A DNA stretch of 28,150 bases from DASXRU01 sp039933315 (GTDB lineage: Bacteria; Acidobacteriota; Blastocatellia; Pyrinomonadales; Pyrinomonadaceae): assembly GCA_039933315.1 (NCBI GenBank), contig JBDTOI010000039.1, positions 1 through 28,150 of the forward strand. Direction: 5' to 3'. Of this stretch, positions 1-8,216 are shown one piece after another (within the stretch, counting starts at the first letter, position 1; each line of letters begins with the position of its first letter). The notes under the pieces were generated by a model. It worked only from the letters and a program-made list of their open reading frames with translations, did not search any database and had not been told where the DNA came from. Position numbers and translations under genes: made by a program.

Positions 1-234
1 GCGACGACAAGCTAAAGCATGTCGGACATTGATGAGCCAAGTATATTGTTACCCTAACTTGGACCAGATCATGTTGCAGATGCGTGCGGGTAACGGATTG
101 TGGGCCGTGGGCAAAGGAATTGGGAGCAGCACTCTATATGCCTGGTCCAACGCCGCTCGAACTCCAAACAATAGCGGCATCAGGATAGCCGGCCCTCGTG
201 GCCAGGCAGCAGTTTCTTAATTCAGGAGGTAAAA
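1..234. other. leading intergenic region
   Basis: No gene is supported here. A TTG-initiated 63-codon frame (29-220) has unconvincing composition, no ribosome binding site and no recognisable motif, so I do not call it. The only clear signal is the AGGAGGT ribosome binding site at 224-230, which belongs to the gene starting at 235. Confidence 0.5.
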
Positions 235-750
235 ATGATGCGAAACGTGAGAATCAGATTCTGCATGGGTCTCTTGCTAGCGGTGGTCTTCGGTCTGGGT
301 CTGGGTCTGGGTTCACACATGAACGCCCGGGCGCAAAAAGTCAAAGCAGCTTTTAAGAGCGATGCTGCGACTCAGCAGCCGCTATACACGGAATACAGAG
401 GGGTGCGACTCGGCATGAGTGCCGAAGAAGCACGCGCCAAACTCGGCCCAACGGTGCTGAAAGCCGACGACCAGGACTTTTACGCGTTCTCTGAAAACGA
501 GACGGCGCAGATTGTCTACGACACCGCTCGCCAGGTGGTCACCATTTCAGTCGATTACCTGAATGGAATCGGCGCGCCCGATTACAAAGCCGTGCTCGGC
601 GGAAATCTGACAGACACGGCAGACGGATCACTCTACCGGCTCGTGCGCTACGAAAGCCTGGGCCTCTGGGTCTCCTATAACCGCACGGCTGGGCCGGTGG
701 CGACTGTATCTGTGACAATACAAAAGCTGGTGGCAGGCTCTCTGAAATAG
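235..750 (+). CDS. exported SmpA/BamE-like small protein
   Basis: The product is 171 aa. A basic start followed by a hydrophobic Leu/Gly-rich stretch (about residues 9-26) and an ARAQ junction near 31-34 looks like a signal peptide. The mature part holds GVRLGMSAEEARAKLG (about 56-71), the pattern seen at the start of SmpA/OmlA (BamE-like) and related small periplasmic folds where a G-M-S turn precedes a helix. I infer a small periplasmic protein; its binding partner is unknown. The ATG at 235 is chosen for the AGGAGGT box (224-230) just upstream; a second ATG follows at 238. It is the first gene of a same-strand run leading into the copper genes, but nothing in it is metal-specific (no Cys/His clusters), so a copper role is only contextual. 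Confidence 0.72.
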   Translation: MMRNVRIRFCMGLLLAVVFGLGLGLGSHMNARAQKVKAAFKSDAATQQPLYTEYRGVRLGMSAEEARAKLGPTVLKADDQDFYAFSENETAQIVYDTARQVVTISVDYLNGIGAPDYKAVLGGNLTDTADGSLYRLVRYESLGLWVSYNRTAGPVATVSVTIQKLVAGSLK

Positions 751-791
751 TTAAGATGAGCAGAACTTCAACAGCTGCGGAGGAGTCTTAG

Positions 792-971
792 ATGGTCGAT
801 CCGAAGTGTCCCGAATGTGGTGCCCTGGGAATAGATAAAATCGTGTCCCAGGACAGCGTCGCGAAATCCCAATCCGGGGATGAACGATTCAGTGTTGTTT
901 ATTGCAGCGAGTGTGATCACGTTTACGGAGTCGTCGCCAAGCACGTCATTAGCTATAGTCCGCCGGTTTGA
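792..971 (+). CDS. 59-aa zinc-ribbon protein
   Basis: This short frame encodes 59 residues. It starts with ATG at 792, preceded by GGAGGAG (779-785) at good spacing, and stops with TGA at 969-971. Residues 6-10 read CPECG and residues 38-42 read CSECD, giving two CxxC knuckles 29 residues apart, the arrangement of a single zinc ribbon. Between them lies a polar stretch; after them the sequence is short and hydrophobic (VYGVVAKHVISY). It has no signal peptide, so it should be cytosolic. Such mini zinc ribbons bind nucleic acid or protein, but I cannot assign a partner. It follows the 235-750 gene by 41 bp on the same strand and is likely cotranscribed. An antisense frame over the same bases (768-983) is its shadow. 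Confidence 0.75.
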   Translation: MVDPKCPECGALGIDKIVSQDSVAKSQSGDERFSVVYCSECDHVYGVVAKHVISYSPPV

Positions 972-1146
972 GCGTCGGCGCATTATTTCATAATCTTATC
1001 CAAGCCTCTGATTAGCCCAACGTCGCTAGCACAATTTCCAAACTGAACCAGTACCCCCGGAAGTTCACTGCCTAGGGCGTGGATTGCAATCGTGCTATAT
1101 TCAGCCACCCCTTAATTGAGCTTTGGAGCATTTGGCCGCGTTTACT

Positions 1147-1611
1147 ATGCACAAGCGGTTTTTACCAACTACTGTCCTGGCAGTGGCTTTTCTTTTCGGT
1201 CAGGGAGGCAACTTCCTGATTGCCTCCTTCTGTCCGCATCTGGGGTCAGGCCTCGCGTCGTGTGAGATGCAGGTTATGCAACCCGCTGCCTCTGGCGAAC
1301 ACATGGGTCACAGGCAAATGGAGTCGATGGAGAGCGAATCGACCCCGGAACAGAATGCCGGCGGAAACGCTTTGGGTAAGCCAACTGAGCCGTGCAGGCA
1401 TTGCGCGGTCCATTCGCGCTCCACGCCTGATGCCAGTTTGCTCCGGGAGATTGAAGCCGAAAAACGCTCAGGCCATTTGAACCTTCCGCTTATCGTCACT
1501 AGAGTCTTTTCAGTTCCCACATCTTTCGAACCAATATTAAGCGCCAGGGCGCATGGACCGCCTGGTGAGTTAACCCCCAGGCATATCCTCATTAACATCT
1601 TCCGCATTTAG
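1147..1611 (+). CDS. exported Cys/His/Met-rich protein, probable metal binding
   Basis: Starting at ATG 1147 the product is 154 aa. Residues 4-27 form a signal peptide. The mature part contains scattered Cys and His/Met: C29, C39, EHMGH (51-55), several Met, and CRHCAVH (83-89). It ends with an uncharged tail, RAHGPPG (134-140) then a hydrophobic C-terminus. A TTG at 1123 would add eight residues, but the ATG gives the cleaner signal peptide; neither start has a strong ribosome binding site. The gene sits 125 bp before the TolC-like gene at the head of the copper cluster. A second protein of the same layout (14117-14503) heads the Cus-type set, and their last 21 residues align without gaps. 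I infer a periplasmic copper binder; the family is not one I can name with certainty. Confidence 0.68.
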   Translation: MHKRFLPTTVLAVAFLFGQGGNFLIASFCPHLGSGLASCEMQVMQPAASGEHMGHRQMESMESESTPEQNAGGNALGKPTEPCRHCAVHSRSTPDASLLREIEAEKRSGHLNLPLIVTRVFSVPTSFEPILSARAHGPPGELTPRHILINIFRI

Positions 1612-1736
1612 TACCTTCCGACAATCACATTCGTGATGGTGACGCGGGCGTCAGCCTGTGTGTTCCTATTCATTCAGATCTTCAGCTAGAGAAACATCGC
1701 CAGAGTTCGTTTTGGCGAACCAGGTAGGGGGAAACC

Positions 1737-3500
1737 ATGAACCGGCCCAGTAATTTGAGTATTGCGCTGCGAACAGTTAGCGCCCTGGCCTTAGTGTTTA
1801 TGCTCGGCGTGAGTGCGTTGCCGCAGCATGAAGGACATGACATGTCCAAAATGAAACCGGCAGCTAAACCGAAGCCGAAGAGCGCGCCGAGGAAGAAGAG
1901 AACGGTTGCTCGCCCTAAACGCGCTCCCATCAGAAGAGTAACCAGGCCGAAACCTTCGCCTTCGCCGAGTCCACACGTAATGACACCCGGCATGCAGATG
2001 CCGTCGCCGTCGCCGAGTCCCGGGCATGTGATGACGCCCGGCATGCAAATGCCGACCGCATCGCCGTCGCCAAGTCCGGGTCATGTGATGATGCCGGGTA
2101 TGCAGATGCCATCACCGAGTCCGGGGCATGTGATGACACCCGGCATGCAGATGCCGGCACAACCACCGGGGGAAATTGTCAGACCACGTCGAGAGGTCAT
2201 TCCGGCTACTCCGATTCTGAGGCTGGAAGATCTGGAAGCGATGGCGATTCAAGGAAACCCCACGCTCGCGCAGGCTGCAGCTTCTATCCGCGCGGCAGAA
2301 GGACGGAGACGACAGGCCGGCATGTTTCCGAATCCGATCGCAGGCTACTTTCTTGAAGAATTCGCCTTCCGCTCCCCGGGCGAGACCATGGAGCAGGGTG
2401 CGTTCATTGAGCAGACCATTCCGCTTGGAGGAAAGCTCAGTAAGGCGCGGCGTGTGTTTGAGCGTGAGAAGGATCAGGCCGTGATCCTCGCTGACGCGCA
2501 GCGTCTTCGGGTTACCAATTCGGTTCGAGTGCTTTACTACGAAACGCTCGGAGCACAGAGACTGGTGGAATTGCGTGATGATCTCTCGCAGTTGGCGCGG
2601 GAAGCTGTGGAAATTACAAAGGAACTCTACAACGTGGGGCAGGCTGACCGTCCGGATCAGCTTGAGATAGAGATTGAGGCGGAGCGCTCCGAGATCGATT
2701 TCCTGCGAGCTCAAAACGACTGGCTGCGCTCATGGCGCACGCTTGCGGCTATGGTAGGCACTCCGGAGCTATCGCCTGCGCGACTTGCCGGCACCCCGGA
2801 AGACCAACTTGCGCCGCTAAACGAAGCGCAGATGCTGGAGACATTGCTCAGCCAAAGTCCAGAGACAAAGGTGGCGCTGGCAGGTGTCGAGCGTGCGCGT
2901 GCTGTACTTGCCAGCGCTCGCGCCCAACGAATACCCGATCTCTTTCTGCGGGGCGGTCTTGGTTACAACTATGAACGCTTCGACTCCGTGTTGCCGTCGG
3001 TCGCGGGGCAGCGCAAGGGAGCAGAAGGACGTCTGGAAGTTGGAATCAACGTCCCTATCTTCAATCGTAATCAGGGCGGCATCGCAGCCGCTGAAGCTGA
3101 ACTGGCTATTGCTGAGCAGGATCTTCAGCGGTTGCAACTGGTGTTGCGGTCGCGGTTCGCTGCAAGTTTCCGCGAGTACCGCAACGCTCAGCAAATGGTC
3201 GAGCGGTATCGCACTCAGGTGGTGCCGCGTGCCCGACAAGCCTACGAGATGTATCTCGCCAGCTTCCGCCAGATGGCGGCGGCCTATCCGCAGGTGCTAA
3301 TCGCTCAACGCACGCTATTCCAGGTTGAGGTCGAATATGCGAGAGCGCTGGTCCAGCTACGGCAGAACGCTGTTGGGCTGCGCGGCTTCCTCCTCGACGG
3401 CGGATTGGATGCCGTCGGGAGACCGGGCGAATCCGGCGAGCGAACCGAAGGCTTCAAGCTGAGGTCAGCGAGCGAAGCAACCGGCGATTCCGGGCCGTGA
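1737..3500 (+). CDS. TolC-family outer-membrane efflux factor with His/Met repeats
   Basis: The product is 587 aa. A signal peptide (about 1-29) is followed by a mature N-terminus QHEGHDMSKM, a Lys/Pro/Arg-rich linker, and four copies of HVM(T/M)PGMQMP (residues 80-89, 97-106, 116-125, 131-140) joined by Ser-Pro spacers. The outer membrane efflux protein (OEP/TolC) domain starts near residue 155 (LEDLEAMAIQGNPTLAQA) and runs to about 550 with the usual long Ala/Glu/Arg helices, including the repeat half-site at NVPIFNRNQGGIAAAEAEL. TolC-like factors form the outer-membrane channel of tripartite pumps. The Met/His arm is an addition to the family and suggests Cu(I)/Cu(II) binding in the periplasm. 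It lies 76 bp before the multicopper oxidase and has no adaptor or pump gene beside it; it may serve the Cus-type pump of module 2, or work on its own. Confidence 0.88.
   Translation: MNRPSNLSIALRTVSALALVFMLGVSALPQHEGHDMSKMKPAAKPKPKSAPRKKRTVARPKRAPIRRVTRPKPSPSPSPHVMTPGMQMPSPSPSPGHVMTPGMQMPTASPSPSPGHVMMPGMQMPSPSPGHVMTPGMQMPAQPPGEIVRPRREVIPATPILRLEDLEAMAIQGNPTLAQAAASIRAAEGRRRQAGMFPNPIAGYFLEEFAFRSPGETMEQGAFIEQTIPLGGKLSKARRVFEREKDQAVILADAQRLRVTNSVRVLYYETLGAQRLVELRDDLSQLAREAVEITKELYNVGQADRPDQLEIEIEAERSEIDFLRAQNDWLRSWRTLAAMVGTPELSPARLAGTPEDQLAPLNEAQMLETLLSQSPETKVALAGVERARAVLASARAQRIPDLFLRGGLGYNYERFDSVLPSVAGQRKGAEGRLEVGINVPIFNRNQGGIAAAEAELAIAEQDLQRLQLVLRSRFAASFREYRNAQQMVERYRTQVVPRARQAYEMYLASFRQMAAAYPQVLIAQRTLFQVEVEYARALVQLRQNAVGLRGFLLDGGLDAVGRPGESGERTEGFKLRSASEATGDSGP
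1974..2156 (+). repeat. four coding tandem repeats, His/Met decapeptide
   Basis: Four 30-bp units encode HVM(T/M)PGMQMP at 1974-2003, 2025-2054, 2082-2111 and 2127-2156, separated by Ser-Pro codons of variable number. Units differ by few, mainly synonymous, bases, so the array probably expanded recently by slippage or unequal exchange, and its copy number may vary between strains. Confidence 0.9.
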
Positions 3501-3576
3501 GACAGCTCGCAATGACCGCCAGAGATTTGCCACAGATATTATCAAAAGGTTTTCGGACAAATCAGAGGAGTAGGAA

Positions 3577-5025
3577 ATGGATAACAGCAGACGCAGTTTC
3601 ATGAGACGTTCATCGCTTTTTGGGGCCGCCGGCATACTGGCTGGTTCAAAGGTGGTTTCCGCCCAACACGAGGGGCACGTGATGCCTCAGCCTCAAGCCC
3701 CTCCCAGGACAGATAAGAAGCCGGACAACAGGTCCGCGGCTTCGGCCGGCCCGGGCCTGGTGCAGACTCCGGATGTGCCGAAGCTTCCCTGGACTATGGA
3801 CAACGGGGTGAAGGTGTTTCGACTCGACCCTGAGGTAGTCAAGGTCCAGTTAATCCCCGGCAAGGAGATGTACGCCTGGGGGTACAGCGGCAGCGTGCCC
3901 GGCCCTACGGTCGAAGTAAATGAGGGTGACCGCGTGCGCTTCATCGTTACCAACAAATTGCCTGAAGCCACGACCATGCACTGGCACGGTCTTGAAGTGC
4001 CTCTCAATATGGATGGCGTGCCTTTCATCAGCCAGCCCCTCATTGAACCCGGCCAGACCTTCGTCTACGAATTCACGCTCCACCAGAACGGCACGTTCTT
4101 CTACCACTCGCACATGGCGATGCAGGAGATGATGGGCATGATCGGACTGTTCATCATTCACCCCAGGCAGGCCTACTCGCCGCGGGTGGATAAAGACTTC
4201 GGGCTCGTACTTCAGGAGTGGGCGCTACTGCCGAACAACCCCATCCCCAATTCGCTGGCGATGGAGTTCAACTGGCTCACCATCAACGGCAAGGCCGGCC
4301 CGGCCACCACGCCGATGATCGTGAAGCAAGGCGAGCGAGTGCGTCTGAGAATCGTTAACCTGGGCATGGACCACCACCCGATGCACATTCACGGAAATCA
4401 GTTTTACGTTACCGGTACCGAGGGCGGACGTGCTCCCGAGTCCACCTGGTTTCCCGGAAACACCGTGCTGGTCGGCGTGGCGCAAGCGCGCGATGTGGAA
4501 TTCGACGCCGTGTTTCCCGGCGACTGGATGTTCCACTGCCACCTGCCGCACCACATGATGAATCAGATGGTGTCGATGGTGGGACCGATGGGTATGGCGG
4601 GACACGGTGCGACTAATAAGGGGATGGCAGAAGGCATGGGGATCGTAAAACAAGGCCACGCCTTGTCAGAAGATATGGCACCCGGGTTAGGACGCGGTAT
4701 GGGCGATAGTGCTGAGAAGGAAAGAAACACTTCGAACATGGTGGGACCGAGCCCGCACCTGCAACAGAACACACTAAAGGAGACCGACAAGAAACGTGTG
4801 CCGGGCTATCCGCAGGACATGGTCATGATCATGGACCAGGAAGTCGCCAAGCCCGAAACCTATGGACTTCCTCCGGGGTGGACCGCATCGATGATGGGGA
4901 TGATGACGTTGGTACGCGTGCTACCCGCAGACGTGTATGAAGAAGTCCAGCGAAGAATTCGAGAAGGCATTGCGGAGCCGCCGTCAGGCAAGCCGGTCCA
5001 GTCTCCGCACAAACATGGATCTTGA
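3577..5025 (+). CDS. Tat-exported two-domain multicopper oxidase with Met-rich tail
   Basis: The product is 482 aa. SRRSFM (residues 4-9) followed by a hydrophobic stretch is a twin-arginine signal, ending near SAQ (28-30), so the folded enzyme is exported. Two cupredoxin domains follow (about 55-200 and 200-340). Copper motifs are complete: HWH (135-137), HSH (177-179), HHPMHIHG (266-273), and HCHLPHHMMNQM (320-331), which supplies the type 1 Cys321, His326 and Met331 and type 3 His320/322. The type 1 site is only in domain 2. A Met/Gly/His-rich segment (about 332-385) and a tail ending in HKHGS follow. Enzymes of this kind oxidise Cu(I) to Cu(II) in the periplasm with O2 as acceptor, and some act on phenolics. 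AGGAG (3565-3569) precedes the ATG. It is flanked by the TolC-like gene and the CopC-CopD fusion, 12 bp downstream. Confidence 0.93.
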   Translation: MDNSRRSFMRRSSLFGAAGILAGSKVVSAQHEGHVMPQPQAPPRTDKKPDNRSAASAGPGLVQTPDVPKLPWTMDNGVKVFRLDPEVVKVQLIPGKEMYAWGYSGSVPGPTVEVNEGDRVRFIVTNKLPEATTMHWHGLEVPLNMDGVPFISQPLIEPGQTFVYEFTLHQNGTFFYHSHMAMQEMMGMIGLFIIHPRQAYSPRVDKDFGLVLQEWALLPNNPIPNSLAMEFNWLTINGKAGPATTPMIVKQGERVRLRIVNLGMDHHPMHIHGNQFYVTGTEGGRAPESTWFPGNTVLVGVAQARDVEFDAVFPGDWMFHCHLPHHMMNQMVSMVGPMGMAGHGATNKGMAEGMGIVKQGHALSEDMAPGLGRGMGDSAEKERNTSNMVGPSPHLQQNTLKETDKKRVPGYPQDMVMIMDQEVAKPETYGLPPGWTASMMGMMTLVRVLPADVYEEVQRRIREGIAEPPSGKPVQSPHKHGS

Positions 5026-5037
5026 GCGGTAAACGAG

Positions 5038-6606
5038 ATGAACTATTCAACCGGCGGCCACAGAGGATTACGCACCCGACTTCTACGCGTGATGTTTGGT
5101 GGGCTGCTGCTGATATTCCTGTCAGTTGCTGTTCTGGCGCACGCGAAGCTTGAGCGCTCAGAGCCCAAAAGCAACTCTATGTTGCAGCAAGCGCCGCAGC
5201 TAGTCGAACTATGGTTCAGCGAAGAGCTCGAGTCCGGCTTTAATTCGATCGAAGTAAAAGATCAACAGGGCAGACGGTTCGATCAAGGTGGGGTCAACCT
5301 GTCCGAGGGGAACAAGAAGGCGCAGATCGCACTGTCACCACTCGATGCCGGTACTTACACCGTAGTTTGGAAAGCTCTCTCGATGGACCAGCACGCTTTG
5401 CGCGGAGACTTCGCTTTTACGGTAACTCAAGCCGCCGGACCTGGCGCTGCAACGGCCTCTCCACCGCAGGGGGCGGGCTCACCGGTAGATTCCATGCCAA
5501 TGGGAAAAAGCGAGGAAGGCTTTAAGATAACCCCCAGCCTAAGCGCGGTCCGGTGGGTCAGCTATCTGGCGATGATGATGCTTTTCGGTGGCTTTGCTCT
5601 TTACCTGCTGGTGCTGGCGCCTGCGATTCATCGGGCGAGTTTGGCAGAACCCGCACAAGTGGCCCAGGTAAGAAACGCAAGCGGTCGGCGCATAGTTAAA
5701 TGGTCATGGATTAGCGTGGTATTGCTGCTGTTAACGTCCTCGGTCTCGCTCGTCTTTCAAGCCGCGGGAGTTTTCGACAAATCTTTAGCGGAGTCGCTAT
5801 CGCCTTCGCTGCTGGGCCAGGTCGTTTCTAACACGGGATATGGTGGCCATTGGTTTTTGGAAATCCTTTCCCTAACCCTGCTCATCGTGATCCTGTTCGT
5901 CCTTTCCAGCAAGCTCAAGCACGCGCCTGCCGCAGCGCATAAAGGGCTGTGGTGGGCAGGGCTGTTCGCAGGTGCGGTGCTGCTCATAGCGCCAAGCTGG
6001 ACTGGCCACGCGGTTGCGGCGGTTAAAGACTTTCGCCTGGCTGTAGTCACTGATTGGTTGCATTTGTTAGCGGGAGGATTTTGGGTTGGCGGACTGTTTC
6101 ATCTCGCCATGACGTTACCAGCAGCTCTCGCGGGCGTTGACCAGACGTACCGCATCGGTTTGCTGGCTCAAGTTATTAAGCGGTTCACCAGAGTGGCGAT
6201 GCCGAGCGTGGCGCTGCTTGTGCTTGCCGGTCTTTACAACACCTGGGTTCACGTGCCGAGTTTTAGTGGCTTTTGGCTGACACCCTATGGACAGACACTT
6301 CTGCTCAAGTTCTTCCTGGTTGGGTTGATGCTGTTTCTTGGTGGCTTGAACAATCTCCATTTCGGCAAACGGGTCGCGCGCCTGGCAAAGATGCAAGGCG
6401 AAACCGAAAACGATGCGGAGCGCATCCAGCTGGAGCGAGGCTTCGCTCGCTCAGTCGTTTTGGAGGCGGCCATCGGCGTCATAGTACTACTGGTTACGTC
6501 TGCTCTTGTTTTTATGATACCCGCGCGCAGCCATCCGGCGATGTCACCAGACGAACATCCGGCGATGTCATCTGCCGGAGGCGGGAAAGTGAGCCATCTT
6601 AGATGA
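5038..6606 (+). CDS. CopC-CopD fusion, copper binding and membrane protein
   Basis: The product is 522 aa. A signal peptide ends at VLA-HA, exposing His35 as the mature N-terminus. The CopC domain (35-130) keeps the copper ligands of the family: the N-terminal His and D117-Q-H119 in SMDQHALRGDF. A linker rich in Ala/Pro/Gly leads to the CopD part (about 165-500) with around eight membrane helices; conserved-looking features are WTGHAVA, DWLHLLAGGFWVGGLF and LLLKFFLVG. It ends with HPAMSPDEHPAMS, a repeated His/Met motif. CopC binds Cu(II) in the periplasm and CopD is thought to carry copper across the inner membrane; fused versions (YcnJ-like) are common. The start follows the oxidase stop by 12 bp with a weak ribosome binding site, and the stop overlaps the next start (ATGA at 6603-6606). 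Confidence 0.92.
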   Translation: MNYSTGGHRGLRTRLLRVMFGGLLLIFLSVAVLAHAKLERSEPKSNSMLQQAPQLVELWFSEELESGFNSIEVKDQQGRRFDQGGVNLSEGNKKAQIALSPLDAGTYTVVWKALSMDQHALRGDFAFTVTQAAGPGAATASPPQGAGSPVDSMPMGKSEEGFKITPSLSAVRWVSYLAMMMLFGGFALYLLVLAPAIHRASLAEPAQVAQVRNASGRRIVKWSWISVVLLLLTSSVSLVFQAAGVFDKSLAESLSPSLLGQVVSNTGYGGHWFLEILSLTLLIVILFVLSSKLKHAPAAAHKGLWWAGLFAGAVLLIAPSWTGHAVAAVKDFRLAVVTDWLHLLAGGFWVGGLFHLAMTLPAALAGVDQTYRIGLLAQVIKRFTRVAMPSVALLVLAGLYNTWVHVPSFSGFWLTPYGQTLLLKFFLVGLMLFLGGLNNLHFGKRVARLAKMQGETENDAERIQLERGFARSVVLEAAIGVIVLLVTSALVFMIPARSHPAMSPDEHPAMSSAGGGKVSHLR

Positions 6607-7259
6607 AGCTAAATCATGTTGAGAAGGCGTTGATGAACAATCCTGTGCGCGCCCTGGTGCAGCGCCGTCATGAGGCTGCCTTAATGGAGCGGTTTGGGGG
6701 GCGCGTTGAAGGTGGTCGGGTGCTGGAAATCGGGTGTGGTCGTGGCGTCGGCACGGAAATCATCTTCGAGCGCTTTGGCGCGCGCGAAGTCCACGCGTTT
6801 GATGTCGACCCGGACATGATTGCGCGAGCGCGGGCGCGTCTCGGTGGGTATTCCGCCGATCGCCTCAGGATATTCATTGGTGATGCTGCGGCAATTGAGG
6901 CCGAGGACGGTTCTTATGACGCAGTATTCGACTTCGGCATCATCCATCACGTGCCGGCCTGGCAGCGCGCCGTCGCGGAAGTTGCGCGGGTGCTCAAGCC
7001 TGGCGGTAGGTTCTTTTTTGAAGAAGTGACTAAACGCGCGCTGGACCGTTGGTTGTACCGGACGTTTCTCGAGCATCCGAAGACAAACCGGTTCAGCGCC
7101 AGGGAGTTCATCGCCGAACTCGAAAGACAGGGAATTTTTGTCGAAGGAAATCAGGCCGAGTGGTTTTTTGGCGACTTCATTGTCGGCGTCGGCCGGCGTG
7201 TTTCAGGTGAACGAATTGCATTTAAGGAATCAAAGTACCCACCAGGAGGAGAATCATGA
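6603..7259 (+). CDS. class I SAM-dependent methyltransferase
   Basis: The product is 218 aa. Motif I is VLEIGCGRGVG (40-50), the acidic residue at the end of strand 2 lies in HAFDVDPDM (64-72), and motifs II/III include GDAAAIE, DAVFDFGIIHHV and VLKPGGRFFFEE. This is the UbiE/Methyltransf_11 type of fold, acting on a small molecule. The substrate cannot be read from the sequence; it lacks the conserved Cys pairs of arsenite methyltransferase. It has no signal peptide, so it is cytosolic. It is joined by ATGA overlaps both to the CopC-CopD gene upstream and to the exported NTF2-like gene downstream, so the three are almost surely translated together. Confidence 0.88.
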   Translation: MKLNHVEKALMNNPVRALVQRRHEAALMERFGGRVEGGRVLEIGCGRGVGTEIIFERFGAREVHAFDVDPDMIARARARLGGYSADRLRIFIGDAAAIEAEDGSYDAVFDFGIIHHVPAWQRAVAEVARVLKPGGRFFFEEVTKRALDRWLYRTFLEHPKTNRFSAREFIAELERQGIFVEGNQAEWFFGDFIVGVGRRVSGERIAFKESKYPPGGES

Positions 7260-7783
7260 AGAGTCCAATTACATCAGTTAACGTCCGGGTCATTTTCATC
7301 GCTATGGTGGCCCTGACTCTGGTTGCAGGGCTTGGTCTTGTTTTCAAGTCGACCAATGCGGCGCAAGACCCGGCGGAGTACATACGAGAAGTCCTCAATC
7401 AGAACGCTGCCGCCTTCGCGCGCAGTGACATGGCGACGCTGGACAAAATATGGGCTAACGATGAGTCGGTCACGGTGTTCGAGCAGGGGCACGCCAATTA
7501 CGGCTGGAAAGACTACCGCGACAACCACCTGGGTCCGGAGATGAAGGAGATGAAGAATACGAAATACTTGCTCTCGGATATCAAAGCAAAGGTGGCAGGC
7601 TCGACCGCCTGGGCTACCTTCAAGTACACCATCTCGGCCGACATCGGAGCGCGCCACGTTGACGGCGCCGGCCTCGGTACGGCGGTGCTGGAGAAGCGTG
7701 GGCAGCAGTGGCAGATTGTTCATTGGCACACGAGCGCGCCGCGTCGTGCCCCGGCGCCAGCGGCAACTACCGCGAAACCTTAG
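7256..7783 (+). CDS. exported SnoaL/DUF4440-like (NTF2 fold) protein
   Basis: The product is 175 aa. An N-terminal hydrophobic helix (about 12-30) followed by STNAAQ looks like a signal peptide or anchor. The remainder has the SnoaL_3/DUF4440 pattern: an initial helix (EYIREVLNQNAAAFARSDMATLDKIW is the region, about 42-67), EQGHANYGWKDYRDNHLGP (about 80-98), and a final strand WQIVHWHTS (about 153-161). NTF2-like proteins are ligand-binding cups or small enzymes; the exported ones are mostly of unknown role. The His and Met residues are modest in number, so direct metal binding is not evident. AGGAGGAG (7243-7250) precedes the ATG, which overlaps the stop of the methyltransferase gene. A Pro/Ala-rich tail ends the protein. 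Confidence 0.82.
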   Translation: MKSPITSVNVRVIFIAMVALTLVAGLGLVFKSTNAAQDPAEYIREVLNQNAAAFARSDMATLDKIWANDESVTVFEQGHANYGWKDYRDNHLGPEMKEMKNTKYLLSDIKAKVAGSTAWATFKYTISADIGARHVDGAGLGTAVLEKRGQQWQIVHWHTSAPRRAPAPAATTAKP

Positions 7784-7832
7784 GAGGAATCACGCACTTG
7801 AGCGAGGCCTTATTACGTGAAATAGTTTAGTC

Positions 7833-8018
7833 ATGAAACCAAGACAAATAGTTGGCATTGTTCTCGGAGTGGCTGGGGTTGTCATCAGCATCGGCCATCT
7901 GGTGTGGATGATGTTATTCAAGACGCGCGAGCCTTATCACGGTTTCGGCACGTGGGTGATGCTCGGAATCGGTCTCGTGGTTGTGGGTATCTTCCTGAGT
8001 CGTACAAAGAAACCGTAA
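7833..8018 (+). CDS. 61-aa two-helix membrane protein
   Basis: The product is 61 aa with two predicted membrane helices (about 7-29 and 40-55) linked by the loop FKTREPYHGFGT, and a basic tail RTKKP. By charge, both ends should face the cytosol. It belongs to no family I recognise. The start at 7833 has no clear ribosome binding site. It lies 49 bp after the NTF2-like gene on the same strand, so cotranscription with the copper genes is likely. The clean hydrophobic periodicity supports it as a real small gene. Confidence 0.6.
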   Translation: MKPRQIVGIVLGVAGVVISIGHLVWMMLFKTREPYHGFGTWVMLGIGLVVVGIFLSRTKKP

Positions 8019-8216
8019 TCGTGGGGAGGCGCGGCACGGATTGCACGGGCGTGGGTTTGGGCTTTCGCGGAGAGATTGGAAAAAATGGGACGGCCCCGTG
8101 ATTATCCCGGAATGTGATGATCTTTCGCTCACTTTGAAAGTTTGACGAGGAGTTTTGGATTGCGGCCCCCCAAACATGAACCCTTGATCCTGGATTGCAC
8201 AATAGGAGGAAACGAT

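Noticed and set aside
29..220. 63-aa frame at the left end
   Set aside because: TTG start without a ribosome binding site, composition unlike a protein, no motif.
768..983. 71-aa - strand frame
   Set aside because: Antisense of the zinc-ribbon gene, which has better start signals and CxxC motifs.
3577..5025. Copper nitrite reductase
   Set aside because: Domain 1 has HWH and HSH but no type 1 Cys; the HCH motif in domain 2 and HxH pairs give the trinuclear site of an oxidase.
6603..7259. Arsenite methyltransferase
   Set aside because: The SAM fold is present but the conserved arsenic-binding Cys residues are not.
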